A stretch of DNA of 64,000 bases, taken from positions 186,001-250,000 of the forward strand of contig NZ_JAGFWR010000002.1 in assembly GCF_017599305.1 (NCBI RefSeq). The letters are read 5' to 3'. Positions 41,274 through 49,552 of this stretch are shown piece after piece. The notes beneath the pieces are model-generated. The model was not told the DNA's origin. It worked only from the letters and a program-made list of their open reading frames with translations, and did no database searches. Position 1 is the first letter of the stretch. Each line of letters begins with the position of its first letter. A program made the position numbers and the translations under genes. The stretch comes from Micromonospora antibiotica. Its GTDB lineage: Bacteria > Actinomycetota > Actinomycetes > Mycobacteriales > Micromonosporaceae.

Positions 41274-41771
41274 CTAGCCGTCGAGGAGCTGCTCGCGCAG
41301 GATGTCCGCGTGCCCGCAGTGCTGGGCCAACTCCCGCAGCACGTGCAGGTACACCCACCGCAGGGGGAACGGGCCCCGCCGGTGCCCGGACAGGATGTCG
41401 TCCAGACCCAGCGTGGCCGTCGCCCGCCGCGACGCGGCGCAGGCCGCCCGGTGGGCCTGCCGCACGGTGGCGATCGTGTCGTCGTCGGCGAGGACGAACG
41501 ACTCATCCGACGTCGCGGGGATGCCGAGCTCGGCGCGCGACCGGCCCGTGACGGCCTCGTCGAACCAGACCCTCTCCACGAATGTCGCGTGCTTCACCAG
41601 ACCCAGCAGCGTGGTCGGGGAGGCCACCAACGACCGCCGCGCCTGTTCCTCGGTCAACCCGTCCAGGCACCTGTCGAGCGCGCCGCGGTGCTCGTCAAGG
41701 AACGCCTCGAACTGGGCCCGGAGCGGCTGGGCGACCACCTGGTCGGCGAAGGTGGGCGGGAAGGCAGGCAT
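41274..41771 (-). CDS. DinB/DUF664 family protein
   Basis: A 165-aa four-helix-bundle protein. LRAQFEAFLDEHRGALDRCL, LGLVKHATFVERVWF and VYLHVLRELAQHCGHADILR supply the three His positions that bind a metal in DinB-like proteins. Actinobacterial members include mycothiol-dependent transferases, so a thiol-transfer role is possible but unproven. ATG 41771 has no strong ribosome site. It is divergent from the SWIM operon. Confidence 0.85.
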   Translation of the reverse strand: MPAFPPTFADQVVAQPLRAQFEAFLDEHRGALDRCLDGLTEEQARRSLVASPTTLLGLVKHATFVERVWFDEAVTGRSRAELGIPATSDESFVLADDDTIATVRQAHRAACAASRRATATLGLDDILSGHRRGPFPLRWVYLHVLRELAQHCGHADILREQLLDG

Positions 41772-41934
41772 GGGAGCAGCATTCCAGATACGCCCGTGGC
41801 GATGGGGGTGCGCGACGCGGGTGCACGCCGGTGGCACCGCGGCCGGCCCGGATGCCGACCACCGGCCCGGGCTCGTCCGGGAGGGTCGGATGCCGCTTCG
41901 CGCCGGGTGGTCGGAACCCCGGGAACTGTCGTAC

Positions 41935-41961
41935 CCGTGACCCATGATCTTGTGGTCACGG
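41935..41961. promoter_or_regulatory. Inverted repeat upstream of the SWIM/VWA/MoxR operon
   Basis: CCGTGACC and GGTCACGG are exact inverted 8-mers around an 11-bp spacer, so the half-site centres are 19 bp apart, about two helical turns. They lie 74 bp before the first gene of the operon, in the gap to the divergent DinB-like gene. A dimeric regulator is the likely reader. Confidence 0.5.
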
Positions 41962-42034
41962 CGACGCCGGCCCCGGCCGGCGCACGCCATCAACCATGGT
42001 CGACGCCGTGTTGCGGCGGGTGGGAGGACGTGCG

Positions 42035-42538
42035 GTGACGGACACTGACGGGGCCGCGCGGCGGCGGAGCGTGCTGGCGGTGGTGCCGCCGGCCCGGCCC
42101 CGCAAACTGGCCAAGGTGCCCTTCGTCGAGCTGGCCGACGGGCGGTTGCAGGGGGTGGTGTCCAGCGGATCCGACATCGAGCGGGTCTACGTCTCCTCGG
42201 TGACCGCCGGCAGCCACGCCTACCACTGCAGCACCAACAACAACCGGCCCTGCGGCGGGCTGCGCGGCGCACCCTGCAAGCACCTGGAGTCCCTCGCCGA
42301 CGAGGCCGTGCTCCAGTACGGCGTCGACCGGGTGGCCCGCTACCTGCGGGTCGACGCGGGTGAGGGCACGCAGACCGGCGTCGAGCTGCTGTCCCGGCTC
42401 GACGCCCGGCACGAGCCGACCTCGGCCGCGGTGGTGTTCAGCCGCTTCCTGCGCCACCTGGCCTACCTGGAGCTCCCGGCCAGCACGACCGTGCTGCCCG
42501 AGCTGCACTGGTTCCCGTCGACCGGGGCGGGTCGCTGA
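42035..42538 (+). CDS. Short SWIM-type zinc finger protein
   Basis: A 167-aa protein. The segment HAYHCSTNNNRPCGGLRG followed by APCKHLESL carries C65, C73, C81 and H83, a SWIM-like Cys-Cys-Cys-x-His zinc site thought to bind DNA or protein. It is much shorter than E. coli YehQ. GTG 42035 is preferred over ATG 41996 because GGGAGGA (42023-42029) precedes it by a good distance. Its TGA overlaps the next ATG (TGATG), so translation is coupled. Confidence 0.82.
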   Translation: MTDTDGAARRRSVLAVVPPARPRKLAKVPFVELADGRLQGVVSSGSDIERVYVSSVTAGSHAYHCSTNNNRPCGGLRGAPCKHLESLADEAVLQYGVDRVARYLRVDAGEGTQTGVELLSRLDARHEPTSAAVVFSRFLRHLAYLELPASTTVLPELHWFPSTGAGR

Positions 42539-43926
42539 TGCTCGGCACGCAACTGGCGCAGCTGCGCGACGGCACCCCCACCGGGCTGACCGACGCCGAC
42601 GACGTGGTCGCCGGATTCGACGACGCCCTGCTGCGGGGCTTCGCCCGGGTCGGCGAGCAGGACGCCGCCGCGTTGACCGCCCTGGCCGACGCGGTGGTGG
42701 GCACCCCGCTGGGCGAACGGGTGGCCGAGGCGGTCGGCAAGGTGACCGCCGGGTCGGTCGGGCAGGAACACCTGGCCGCGCTGGCCGGGGCGCGGTCGGC
42801 CCTGCTCGGCGCGGCCCACGACGCCCTGCTCGACCAGCTCGACACCGCCCTCGGGCGGCACCGGGCCCCGTGGACCCCGACCGGCGCAGCGGGTGACCCC
42901 TCCCCCGCCCGCGCCGCAGCCCGGTCCTGGCTGCACGAGACCGCCCTGGCCGGCTGGCGGGGCATCGACCACGAGTTGCTCTCCGCCGTCGGCACGCCTG
43001 TCGAGGCGGCGCTGGCCGAACCGCAGTCGCGCCGGCTGGCGGTGCTGCTCGACGGGTTCGCCGCCGAGCTGCGGGCCGGGCTGCCGGTGGCGACCATGGC
43101 GCAGGTGCCGGTACGCCGCTGGGCGGACCTGTGGTCCCGGGCCGTGCTGCTCGCCCAGGACGGGCCCGCCCCGGTGCCCGCCATCGAACGGGTCACCGGT
43201 CGGCTCCTGCCGCTCGGGGTCGACGTCCACGAGCACGAGACCGCCGTCCAGGTGCAACTGCACGCGATCCTCGAACCAGCCGACGGCACGCCGCCCCGGC
43301 TGGTCCGGGTGACGGTGGGCGCGGCCAAGGTCGCCACGATCGGTGGGCCGGCGGTGTGGCGGCTGCTGTCGGCGTACCCGGCGCTGCTCACCGCGATCGC
43401 GCAGCGCCGGGCGCTGACCGTCACCGACCTGCCGGCGCAGGACGGCGACCTGCACTGGGTCGACGGGCAGGCGCAGGTGGGCGAGCCCGCCGACCCGTTC
43501 GCCACCGCCCGGGTCCTGCTGGGCACGGCGACGGCGACGGCGCTCCCGCCGCTGGACCGGCACCCGGTGGCGATCGCCGAACCGGTGCTGCTGGAGGGCT
43601 ACACCGTGCACGACGACGCAGCAGCGATCGACCTCGACGGGCACCGCCTCGCGGTCGCCCTCGACCGGCTGCCGGCCGGCGGGCCGCTCACTCCCGCACT
43701 GGTCGCCGCGTCGTCGACCTGCCTGGGCCTGATCCGCTGGGACGACGGCCGGTGGCTGCTACAGCCGCTGGCGGTGCAGGCCACCGTCAAACGCCGGCCG
43801 GTCGAGGCGCACAACGGTGACTGGGCCGACGGGGTGACCGATCCCAAGGTGGCCAAGGCCGAGTCCCGGGCGGGCGACGCCGTGGCCGTACTGCGCGAAC
43901 GCGCGGGACGGTTGCTGCGCCGATGA
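42538..43926 (+). CDS. Unrecognised 462-aa protein in the SWIM/VWA/MoxR operon
   Basis: A soluble, Ala/Leu/Val-rich protein with no signal, membrane segment or catalytic motif that I can name. The first ~230 residues look helical (ALTALADAVVGTPLGERVAE and similar); the second half is beta-rich and contains PVRRWADLWSRAVLLAQDG and CLGLIRWDDGRWLLQPLAVQ. Both edges overlap neighbouring genes (TGATG at the start, ATGA at the end), so it is made in step with the SWIM and VWA proteins and is probably a subunit or substrate of the complex (inference). DUF5691 proteins occupy this place in similar operons, but I cannot confirm membership. Confidence 0.7.
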   Translation: MLGTQLAQLRDGTPTGLTDADDVVAGFDDALLRGFARVGEQDAAALTALADAVVGTPLGERVAEAVGKVTAGSVGQEHLAALAGARSALLGAAHDALLDQLDTALGRHRAPWTPTGAAGDPSPARAAARSWLHETALAGWRGIDHELLSAVGTPVEAALAEPQSRRLAVLLDGFAAELRAGLPVATMAQVPVRRWADLWSRAVLLAQDGPAPVPAIERVTGRLLPLGVDVHEHETAVQVQLHAILEPADGTPPRLVRVTVGAAKVATIGGPAVWRLLSAYPALLTAIAQRRALTVTDLPAQDGDLHWVDGQAQVGEPADPFATARVLLGTATATALPPLDRHPVAIAEPVLLEGYTVHDDAAAIDLDGHRLAVALDRLPAGGPLTPALVAASSTCLGLIRWDDGRWLLQPLAVQATVKRRPVEAHNGDWADGVTDPKVAKAESRAGDAVAVLRERAGRLLRR

Positions 43927-45449
43927 CCGAGCCCACAGCGATTGGCGACACCGTGCCGGCGGGTGACGCCGTACAGCCGGGCGACCTCGCCGCCGCCAAC
44001 CGTCGGCAGGTGCTCTACTGGCGGCTGCTGGGTCGGCTCTTCGACCCCGACGAGCAGCCCACGCTGGAGTCGGCGAGCGTGGCCGTGGTCGACGACCTCG
44101 GTCTGCCCGCCGCGCTGCTGGACCCGACAGTGTCGGTGGACACCGTCCTGCAGCGCTTCCCCGTGCTCGCCGACGAACTGCGCGGCCTGCTCGTTGCCGA
44201 GCCCGCCGCGAGCGCCGACGACGCCGACGGCCGTGCCACCGGTGGCGACGGCGAGGGCCCGCCGGCCGACGGGGCGACGGAGCCCGACGGGGCGACGACG
44301 GAGGCGGCCGGTGTCACCGCCGAGGGGGACGCCACGACCGACGGCGGTCACCCGGCGGCCGGCGACGGCGGCCCGCACCGGCCCGGCGAGGCCGAGGTAC
44401 GCCGGGCGGCGCTGGTGTCGAAGCTGCTGCTCAACGTCTTCGGCACCGGGTCCGGGCCGGTCAGCGCCGGCCAGTTGGCCCGGTGGCAGGCCGACGCCGG
44501 CTGGTTCGAGCAGGCGCTCGGCTGCCCGCCGGGGGAACTGCGTCGGCAGGGCGGCACCGGACTGGGCGGCACCCTCGCCGGGCTGGAGGGCGACCTGGTC
44601 CGCCGGATGCACCTGCGGGAGGTGCTGGCCGACCCGAAGCTGGCCGCCCAGCTCACCCCCAGCATGTCGCTGATCGAGCAACTGCTGCGGGACAAGTCCA
44701 ACCTGTCCGGGGTGGCGCTGGCCAACGCCAAGTCGCTGATCCGGCGGTACGTCGACGAGGTCGCCGAGGTGCTGCGTACCCAGGTCGAGCAGACCAGCGT
44801 CGGCACGATCGACCGGTCGGTGCCGCCGAAGCGGGTCTACCGCAACCTCGACCTCGACCGCACCATCTGGCAGAACCTCACCAACTGGAGCCCGGAGGAC
44901 GAGCGCCTCTACGTGGACCGGCTCTATTACCGGCAGACCGCCCGCAAGACCACCCCGTCGCGGCTGATCGTGGTGGTGGACCAGTCCGGGTCGATGGTCG
45001 ACTCGATGGTCAACTGCACCATCCTGGCCTCGATCTTCGCCGGGCTGCCCAAGGTGGACGTGCACCTGATCGCGTACGACACCCGGGCGCTGGACCTGAC
45101 CCCGTGGGTGCACGACCCGTTCGAGGTGCTGCTGCGTACCAAACTCGGCGGCGGCAACGACGGGCCGGTGGCGATGGCGATGGCCCGCCCGAAGATCGTC
45201 GAGCCGCGCAACACGGTCATGGTGTGGATCTCGGACTTCTACGAGTTCGACCGCTCCCAGCCGCTGTTCGACGGCATCGAGGCGGTGCACCGTTCCGGGG
45301 TGCGGTTCATCCCGGTCGGCTCGGTCAGCAGCTCCGGCCAGCAGAGCGTCAACCCGTGGTTCCGGCAGCGCCTCAAGGACCTGGGCACCCCGGTGCTCTC
45401 CGGTCACATCCGCAAACTCGTCTTCGAGCTCAAGAGCTTCCTCACCTAG
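43923..45449 (+). CDS. VWA domain protein (YehP-like)
   Basis: A 508-aa protein. The von Willebrand factor A domain occupies the last ~170 residues: LIVVVDQSGSMVDSMV gives the MIDAS motif D353-x-S355-x-S357, and MVWISDFYEF the closing Asp. The N-terminal half contains an acidic, Thr/Ala-rich insert (~100-155) and a helical segment (LRRQGGTGLGGTLAGLEGDL). Such VWA proteins act as partners or adaptors for MoxR AAA+ ATPases. ATG 43923 overlaps the previous stop (ATGA). Confidence 0.88.
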   Translation: MTEPTAIGDTVPAGDAVQPGDLAAANRRQVLYWRLLGRLFDPDEQPTLESASVAVVDDLGLPAALLDPTVSVDTVLQRFPVLADELRGLLVAEPAASADDADGRATGGDGEGPPADGATEPDGATTEAAGVTAEGDATTDGGHPAAGDGGPHRPGEAEVRRAALVSKLLLNVFGTGSGPVSAGQLARWQADAGWFEQALGCPPGELRRQGGTGLGGTLAGLEGDLVRRMHLREVLADPKLAAQLTPSMSLIEQLLRDKSNLSGVALANAKSLIRRYVDEVAEVLRTQVEQTSVGTIDRSVPPKRVYRNLDLDRTIWQNLTNWSPEDERLYVDRLYYRQTARKTTPSRLIVVVDQSGSMVDSMVNCTILASIFAGLPKVDVHLIAYDTRALDLTPWVHDPFEVLLRTKLGGGNDGPVAMAMARPKIVEPRNTVMVWISDFYEFDRSQPLFDGIEAVHRSGVRFIPVGSVSSSGQQSVNPWFRQRLKDLGTPVLSGHIRKLVFELKSFLT

Positions 45450-45463
45450 GAGAATCACCCCTC

Positions 45464-46576
45464 ATGTCCGAGATGTTGCGTGCCCCCGCCGAGGTCAAGT
45501 ACGCCGACGAACTCGACTACCTGGAGTCGGTCGACACCGGCCCGAAGCCGTTCTCGTGGCGGTTGAGCCCGCGCATGGTGCGGCTGTTCGTCCTCGGCTC
45601 GGAACGGGCCGACGGTCTGGAGCGGGAGATCCCGCAGAAGTGGTTCGGTGACCGCAGCTTCGTCGAACGCAGCATCGTGACCCTGGCGTCGGACCGGGGC
45701 CTGCTGCTCATCGGCGACCCCGGCACCGGCAAGAGCTGGCTTGCCGAGCTGCTGTCCGCCGCGATCTGCCGCAACTCGACGCTGGTGGTGCAGGGCACCG
45801 CCGGCACCACCGAGGACCACATCAAGTACTCGTGGAACGTCTCGATGGTCATCGCCAAGGGGCAGTCCCGGGAGTCGATGATCCCGTCGCCGATCATGAC
45901 GGCGATGGAGCAGGGTGTGGTGGGCCGCTTCGAGGAGCTGACCCGCTCCACCAGCGACGTGCAGGACGCGTTGATCTCCATCCTGTCGGAGAAGTACGTC
46001 TCCATCCCCGAGCTGAACGACGACAACATCGTCTTCGCCCAGCCCGGTTTCTCGATCATCGCCACCGCGAACAGCCGGGACCGGGGCGTCAACGACCTGT
46101 CGTCGGCGTTGAAGCGCCGGTTCAACTTCGTCCGCATCCCGGTGGTCACCAACAAGCGCAGCGAGGCGGAGATCGTCCGGTTCCGCACCGAGGAGCTGCT
46201 GCGCCGGCACCGCATCGAACTGGACGTGCCGCCCACCCTGCTGGACATCCTGCTGCAGAGCTTCGCCGACCTGCGGGCCGCCGCCGCCGCGGCGACCAGC
46301 GACGACGAGAAGCTGGAGTCGGCGTTGTCCACCGCCGAGCAGATCGGCGTGCTGGAGGACGCCATCCTGCACAGCCAGTTCTTCGGCGACCGGTCCCTGC
46401 GGGTGGAGACGCTGGCCTCCTCGCTGGTGGGGTCGTTGGCCCGACGCAGCCCGGAGGACCTGGCGATCCTCAACAAGTACCTGCACGGTGTGGTGGAGCC
46501 CCGGGCCAAGAAGGACGGCGAGGGCTGGGCCGGCTTCCTCGACGGCGGTCGCCAGGCGATCGCCTCGCTGTCGTGA
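45464..46576 (+). CDS. MoxR-type AAA+ ATPase (YehL-like)
   Basis: A 370-aa ATPase. Walker A is GDPGTGKS (84-91); the Walker B region is GRFEELTRS; sensor 1 is IATANSRDRG; SSALKRRFNFVRIP holds the arginine-finger area. It is thought to remodel a partner protein with the help of the VWA protein. It follows the VWA stop by 14 bp and overlaps the next gene by 4 bp (GTGA). The segment LERIPQ-like LEREIPQKWFGDRSFVER before the AAA core is typical of the YehL group. Confidence 0.9.
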   Translation: MSEMLRAPAEVKYADELDYLESVDTGPKPFSWRLSPRMVRLFVLGSERADGLEREIPQKWFGDRSFVERSIVTLASDRGLLLIGDPGTGKSWLAELLSAAICRNSTLVVQGTAGTTEDHIKYSWNVSMVIAKGQSRESMIPSPIMTAMEQGVVGRFEELTRSTSDVQDALISILSEKYVSIPELNDDNIVFAQPGFSIIATANSRDRGVNDLSSALKRRFNFVRIPVVTNKRSEAEIVRFRTEELLRRHRIELDVPPTLLDILLQSFADLRAAAAAATSDDEKLESALSTAEQIGVLEDAILHSQFFGDRSLRVETLASSLVGSLARRSPEDLAILNKYLHGVVEPRAKKDGEGWAGFLDGGRQAIASLS

Positions 46577-49464
46577 CCACCGCCGACGCCGGCACCGCCG
46601 CGCCGCCCGCGACCGCCGTCGCCGGTACCGGCGGGGTGACCGCCGGGCCGTTCGGGGCGTTGCGGGAGCAGCTCACCGACGCGGCGGCCACGTTCGCCGG
46701 TTCCGCCGACGCGCTGGCCGGCATCCTCGCCGGCATCGTCGACGACGTCGACCGGGCGCTGGGCGAGCGGTTGGAGATCTTCCCGGTCTGTCACCACTCG
46801 CCGGCCTCGGCGCTGGCGATGGTACGTCGGCTGCGGCACAAACAGCCCAAGGTGATCTACCTGGAGCTGTGCGAGGATCTCCAGCCGCTCCTGGGCGAGC
46901 TGCGCAACTGTCGGCTGCCGGTGGCGGTGCAGGCGTTCGCCTCCGAGCTGGACGGCTTCCCCGCCGAGTGGGGGCCGCTGAGCGTCGTCGCCCCGGTCAC
47001 CGAGGCGTCCGCCGAGTACCAGGCGATCGCGTACGCGTTGGAGACACCCGGGGTGGAACTGGTGCTGGTGGACCGCTCCACCGACCACGTCTTCCAGTGG
47101 TCACCGCGCGGCGACGCCCCGGCGGCCACCGACGCGCCGGCCGACACCGCACCGGAGGCGGCCGGCGGCGAGGCCGGGGAGCAGGCGGCCCTGCACGGCG
47201 ACGCGGTCGGCGTGGAGATCGGCGACCTGCGGCCCCGGTTCGCCGAGCTGGAGGCGTACCTGCTGCACCACGGCAAGGTGCGGCACTGGTCGGAGTGGTG
47301 GGACCAGTACGTCGAGCGTCCCCTCGCCGACGCCGACCACGACACCTACCGGCAGGTGATGGTGCTGATCGGCAGCCTGTTCCGCCGGCTGCGGCCGGCC
47401 GGGTCGGACCGTACCGACCGGGACGAGGACCGGGAGCGCTACATGTGGACCCGGATGCGGGAGCACCTCGCCGCGTCCGGGGCCGACCCGGCGGACTGTC
47501 TCTACGTGTGCGGCGCGTTCCACGCCGCCAGCCGGGTCGAGCAGTTCGGCCTGGACTCCCCCGCCCCGGACTTCCCGATCACCCCCCGCACCGGCACCCG
47601 CTGGCGGTACGGGTTGATCCCGTCGAGCCACTCGGCCATCGAGGCGCAGTTCGGGCTGGCACCGGGGTCGGTGTCGATCGCCGCCGCCAACTGGACGCGG
47701 GCGGTCGGCCGGTCGGGCCTGGCCCCGTACCGGCTCGACGGTCAGCGGGGCGTCAAGGGCGGCCGGGGCAAACGTAAGGCCACCCCGCCGGTCGCCACGC
47801 CGGCCGGTCCGGTCGCCGACCGGCTCACCGGCTTCCTCGCCGCGCCACCGGCGCTCGACGGGCTGGACGAGGCGGAGCTGCGCGGGTGGTGCGTGGACAT
47901 CGTCCGGTTGGCCCGCCGCAACGGGTACCTGGCCAGCACGGCCGACGCGATCGCGGTGTTCGAGACCTCGATCCTGCTGGCCGGGTTGCGTAACCGGGCC
48001 CGACCCACCCCGTACGATTTCGCCGACGCGGCGGTGACCTGCATCGAGAAGGACGTCGTGCCGGGTCGGCGGGACGTGCGGCGGTTGTGCGAGATCCTGC
48101 TCGGCGGGGACCGGATCGGACAGGTCGGTTACGACGCCCTGCCACCGCTGGCCCGCGACGTGCTCGACCGGCTGCAACCCCTCGGCCTGGACCTGGAGAA
48201 GCGCACCGTCCAGCGGGCCCTGCTGGACCTGCACGCCACCCCGGCGCTTTCCGGCTGCTCGGATCTGCTGTGGATGCTGCGGCACCTGCTCCCCGCCGAC
48301 GCCGTCCGCCCGATCATGGGTGAGCGCCGGTTGGGGCACCGGTCGATCCAGGAGAGCTGGGACCTGTCGCTGGGCCGCCACCAGCGGGCGCTGATCGAGC
48401 TGGGCTACGAGGGGGTGACCGTCGAGCAGGTGCTGGAGCAGCGCCTGCGGCGGGCGGTCCGGGGCCCCGACGCGACCGCTGCGGGCGCGCTCGCGGCCGT
48501 GGAGGACGCCATCCGGTTGTTGGACAGTCCCCGGCTGGTCGACGAGTTGGGCACCCGCGCGGTGGAGCTGCTGTCCACCGAGCGCACGGTGGACGACGCC
48601 CCGGACGTGCTGCGGCGCATCCGCCGGTTGCTGGCCCACCACCGGGCCACCGCACCCGACCTGCCGGCCTGGTGCGAGGCGTTCGTGACGACCGGGTACG
48701 CGCACTACTGCACCCTGTTGCCGACCGCGTTCGTCGACGAGGAGACCGGGGTCCGGCAGGTCGGGGCGATGCTGGGCTTCCTGTTCAGCATGGAGAGTCT
48801 GGCGCTCTCCCTGGGCTGCGACCGGTCCCAGCTGGAACTCGCGGTGGCCCAGTCGCATCCGGAGAGCCCGGCCAAGGTCGCCCTGCTCTGGGCGGCCCGG
48901 CACCAGCTCGGCCTGTTGCCGCTGGCCGAGCTGCGGGAGCGCTGCCGGCAACTGTTGGACAACCCGCTGGTGGTGCCGGCGTTCCCGAGGTACCTGTCCG
49001 GTTTCGTGCACGCGTTGGAGCCGGTGCCGGGGCTCGCGCCGTTCGTGGTGGAGACGATGTCCACCGCGTTCGCCCGGTTGCCCGATCCGGTCCTGCTGCC
49101 CTGGCTGCCCACCCTGATCACCACGCTGCGGGAGCACGGTCCGGAGCTGGTGCCGGTGCTGGTCCGGGAGGCCGCGCGCACCTTCCCGGGGACCCTGCCG
49201 GAGTTGGACACCTGGGTGCCGCCCTGGTTGACCTCGACGCCCGCACCCGCGGCCACGGGGACGGCACGTCGGGCCGGGCCGGTGGGGCAGGTGCACACCC
49301 TGCTCGCCGGGCATCCGGCGGCGGTGGACGCGGTCGCCGGGCTGCTCGGCTGCGACGGCGAGTGGTCGCAGCCGGTCGACGCCACGGCGGAGTCGGCGGC
49401 GACGACGCTGCTGCTCGCCCATCCGGCCACCGTGGAGGCGGTGTCGGTGCTGCTCGGCGGCTGA
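46573..49464 (+). CDS. DUF5682 family protein (YehM-like)
   Basis: A 963-aa protein. The N-terminal ~450 residues hold the conserved set IFPVCHHSPASALAMVRRL, KVIYLELCEDLQPLL and LYVCGAFHAASRVEQF, resembling TraB/ChaN/EreA-type hydrolase folds with paired His and Glu residues. The long C-terminal part is helical (YHFA-like LRDVRRLCEILLGGDRIGQV region, then repeated Leu-rich helices). Members always travel with MoxR and VWA genes. It is longer than E. coli YehM (~760 aa), with a low-complexity Ala/Gly insert near residues 180-205. GTG 46573 overlaps the AAA stop. Confidence 0.82.
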   Translation: MTTADAGTAAPPATAVAGTGGVTAGPFGALREQLTDAAATFAGSADALAGILAGIVDDVDRALGERLEIFPVCHHSPASALAMVRRLRHKQPKVIYLELCEDLQPLLGELRNCRLPVAVQAFASELDGFPAEWGPLSVVAPVTEASAEYQAIAYALETPGVELVLVDRSTDHVFQWSPRGDAPAATDAPADTAPEAAGGEAGEQAALHGDAVGVEIGDLRPRFAELEAYLLHHGKVRHWSEWWDQYVERPLADADHDTYRQVMVLIGSLFRRLRPAGSDRTDRDEDRERYMWTRMREHLAASGADPADCLYVCGAFHAASRVEQFGLDSPAPDFPITPRTGTRWRYGLIPSSHSAIEAQFGLAPGSVSIAAANWTRAVGRSGLAPYRLDGQRGVKGGRGKRKATPPVATPAGPVADRLTGFLAAPPALDGLDEAELRGWCVDIVRLARRNGYLASTADAIAVFETSILLAGLRNRARPTPYDFADAAVTCIEKDVVPGRRDVRRLCEILLGGDRIGQVGYDALPPLARDVLDRLQPLGLDLEKRTVQRALLDLHATPALSGCSDLLWMLRHLLPADAVRPIMGERRLGHRSIQESWDLSLGRHQRALIELGYEGVTVEQVLEQRLRRAVRGPDATAAGALAAVEDAIRLLDSPRLVDELGTRAVELLSTERTVDDAPDVLRRIRRLLAHHRATAPDLPAWCEAFVTTGYAHYCTLLPTAFVDEETGVRQVGAMLGFLFSMESLALSLGCDRSQLELAVAQSHPESPAKVALLWAARHQLGLLPLAELRERCRQLLDNPLVVPAFPRYLSGFVHALEPVPGLAPFVVETMSTAFARLPDPVLLPWLPTLITTLREHGPELVPVLVREAARTFPGTLPELDTWVPPWLTSTPAPAATGTARRAGPVGQVHTLLAGHPAAVDAVAGLLGCDGEWSQPVDATAESAATTLLLAHPATVEAVSVLLGG

Positions 49465-49506
49465 CGACCGGCCGGCCCGCCGGGTGCGCGCGGGTGCACC
49501 GGGGGT

Positions 49507-49538
49507 GGTGCCGCCACCGCAGCTGAGGTGGCGGCACC
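49507..49538. terminator. Perfect 12-bp hairpin between DUF5682 and HExxH genes
   Basis: Arms 49507-49518 and 49527-49538 are exact inverted repeats with an 8-base loop. It stands between two converging genes and can end both transcripts. Confidence 0.75.
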
Positions 49539-49552
49539 AGCGCCCGGCCGGG

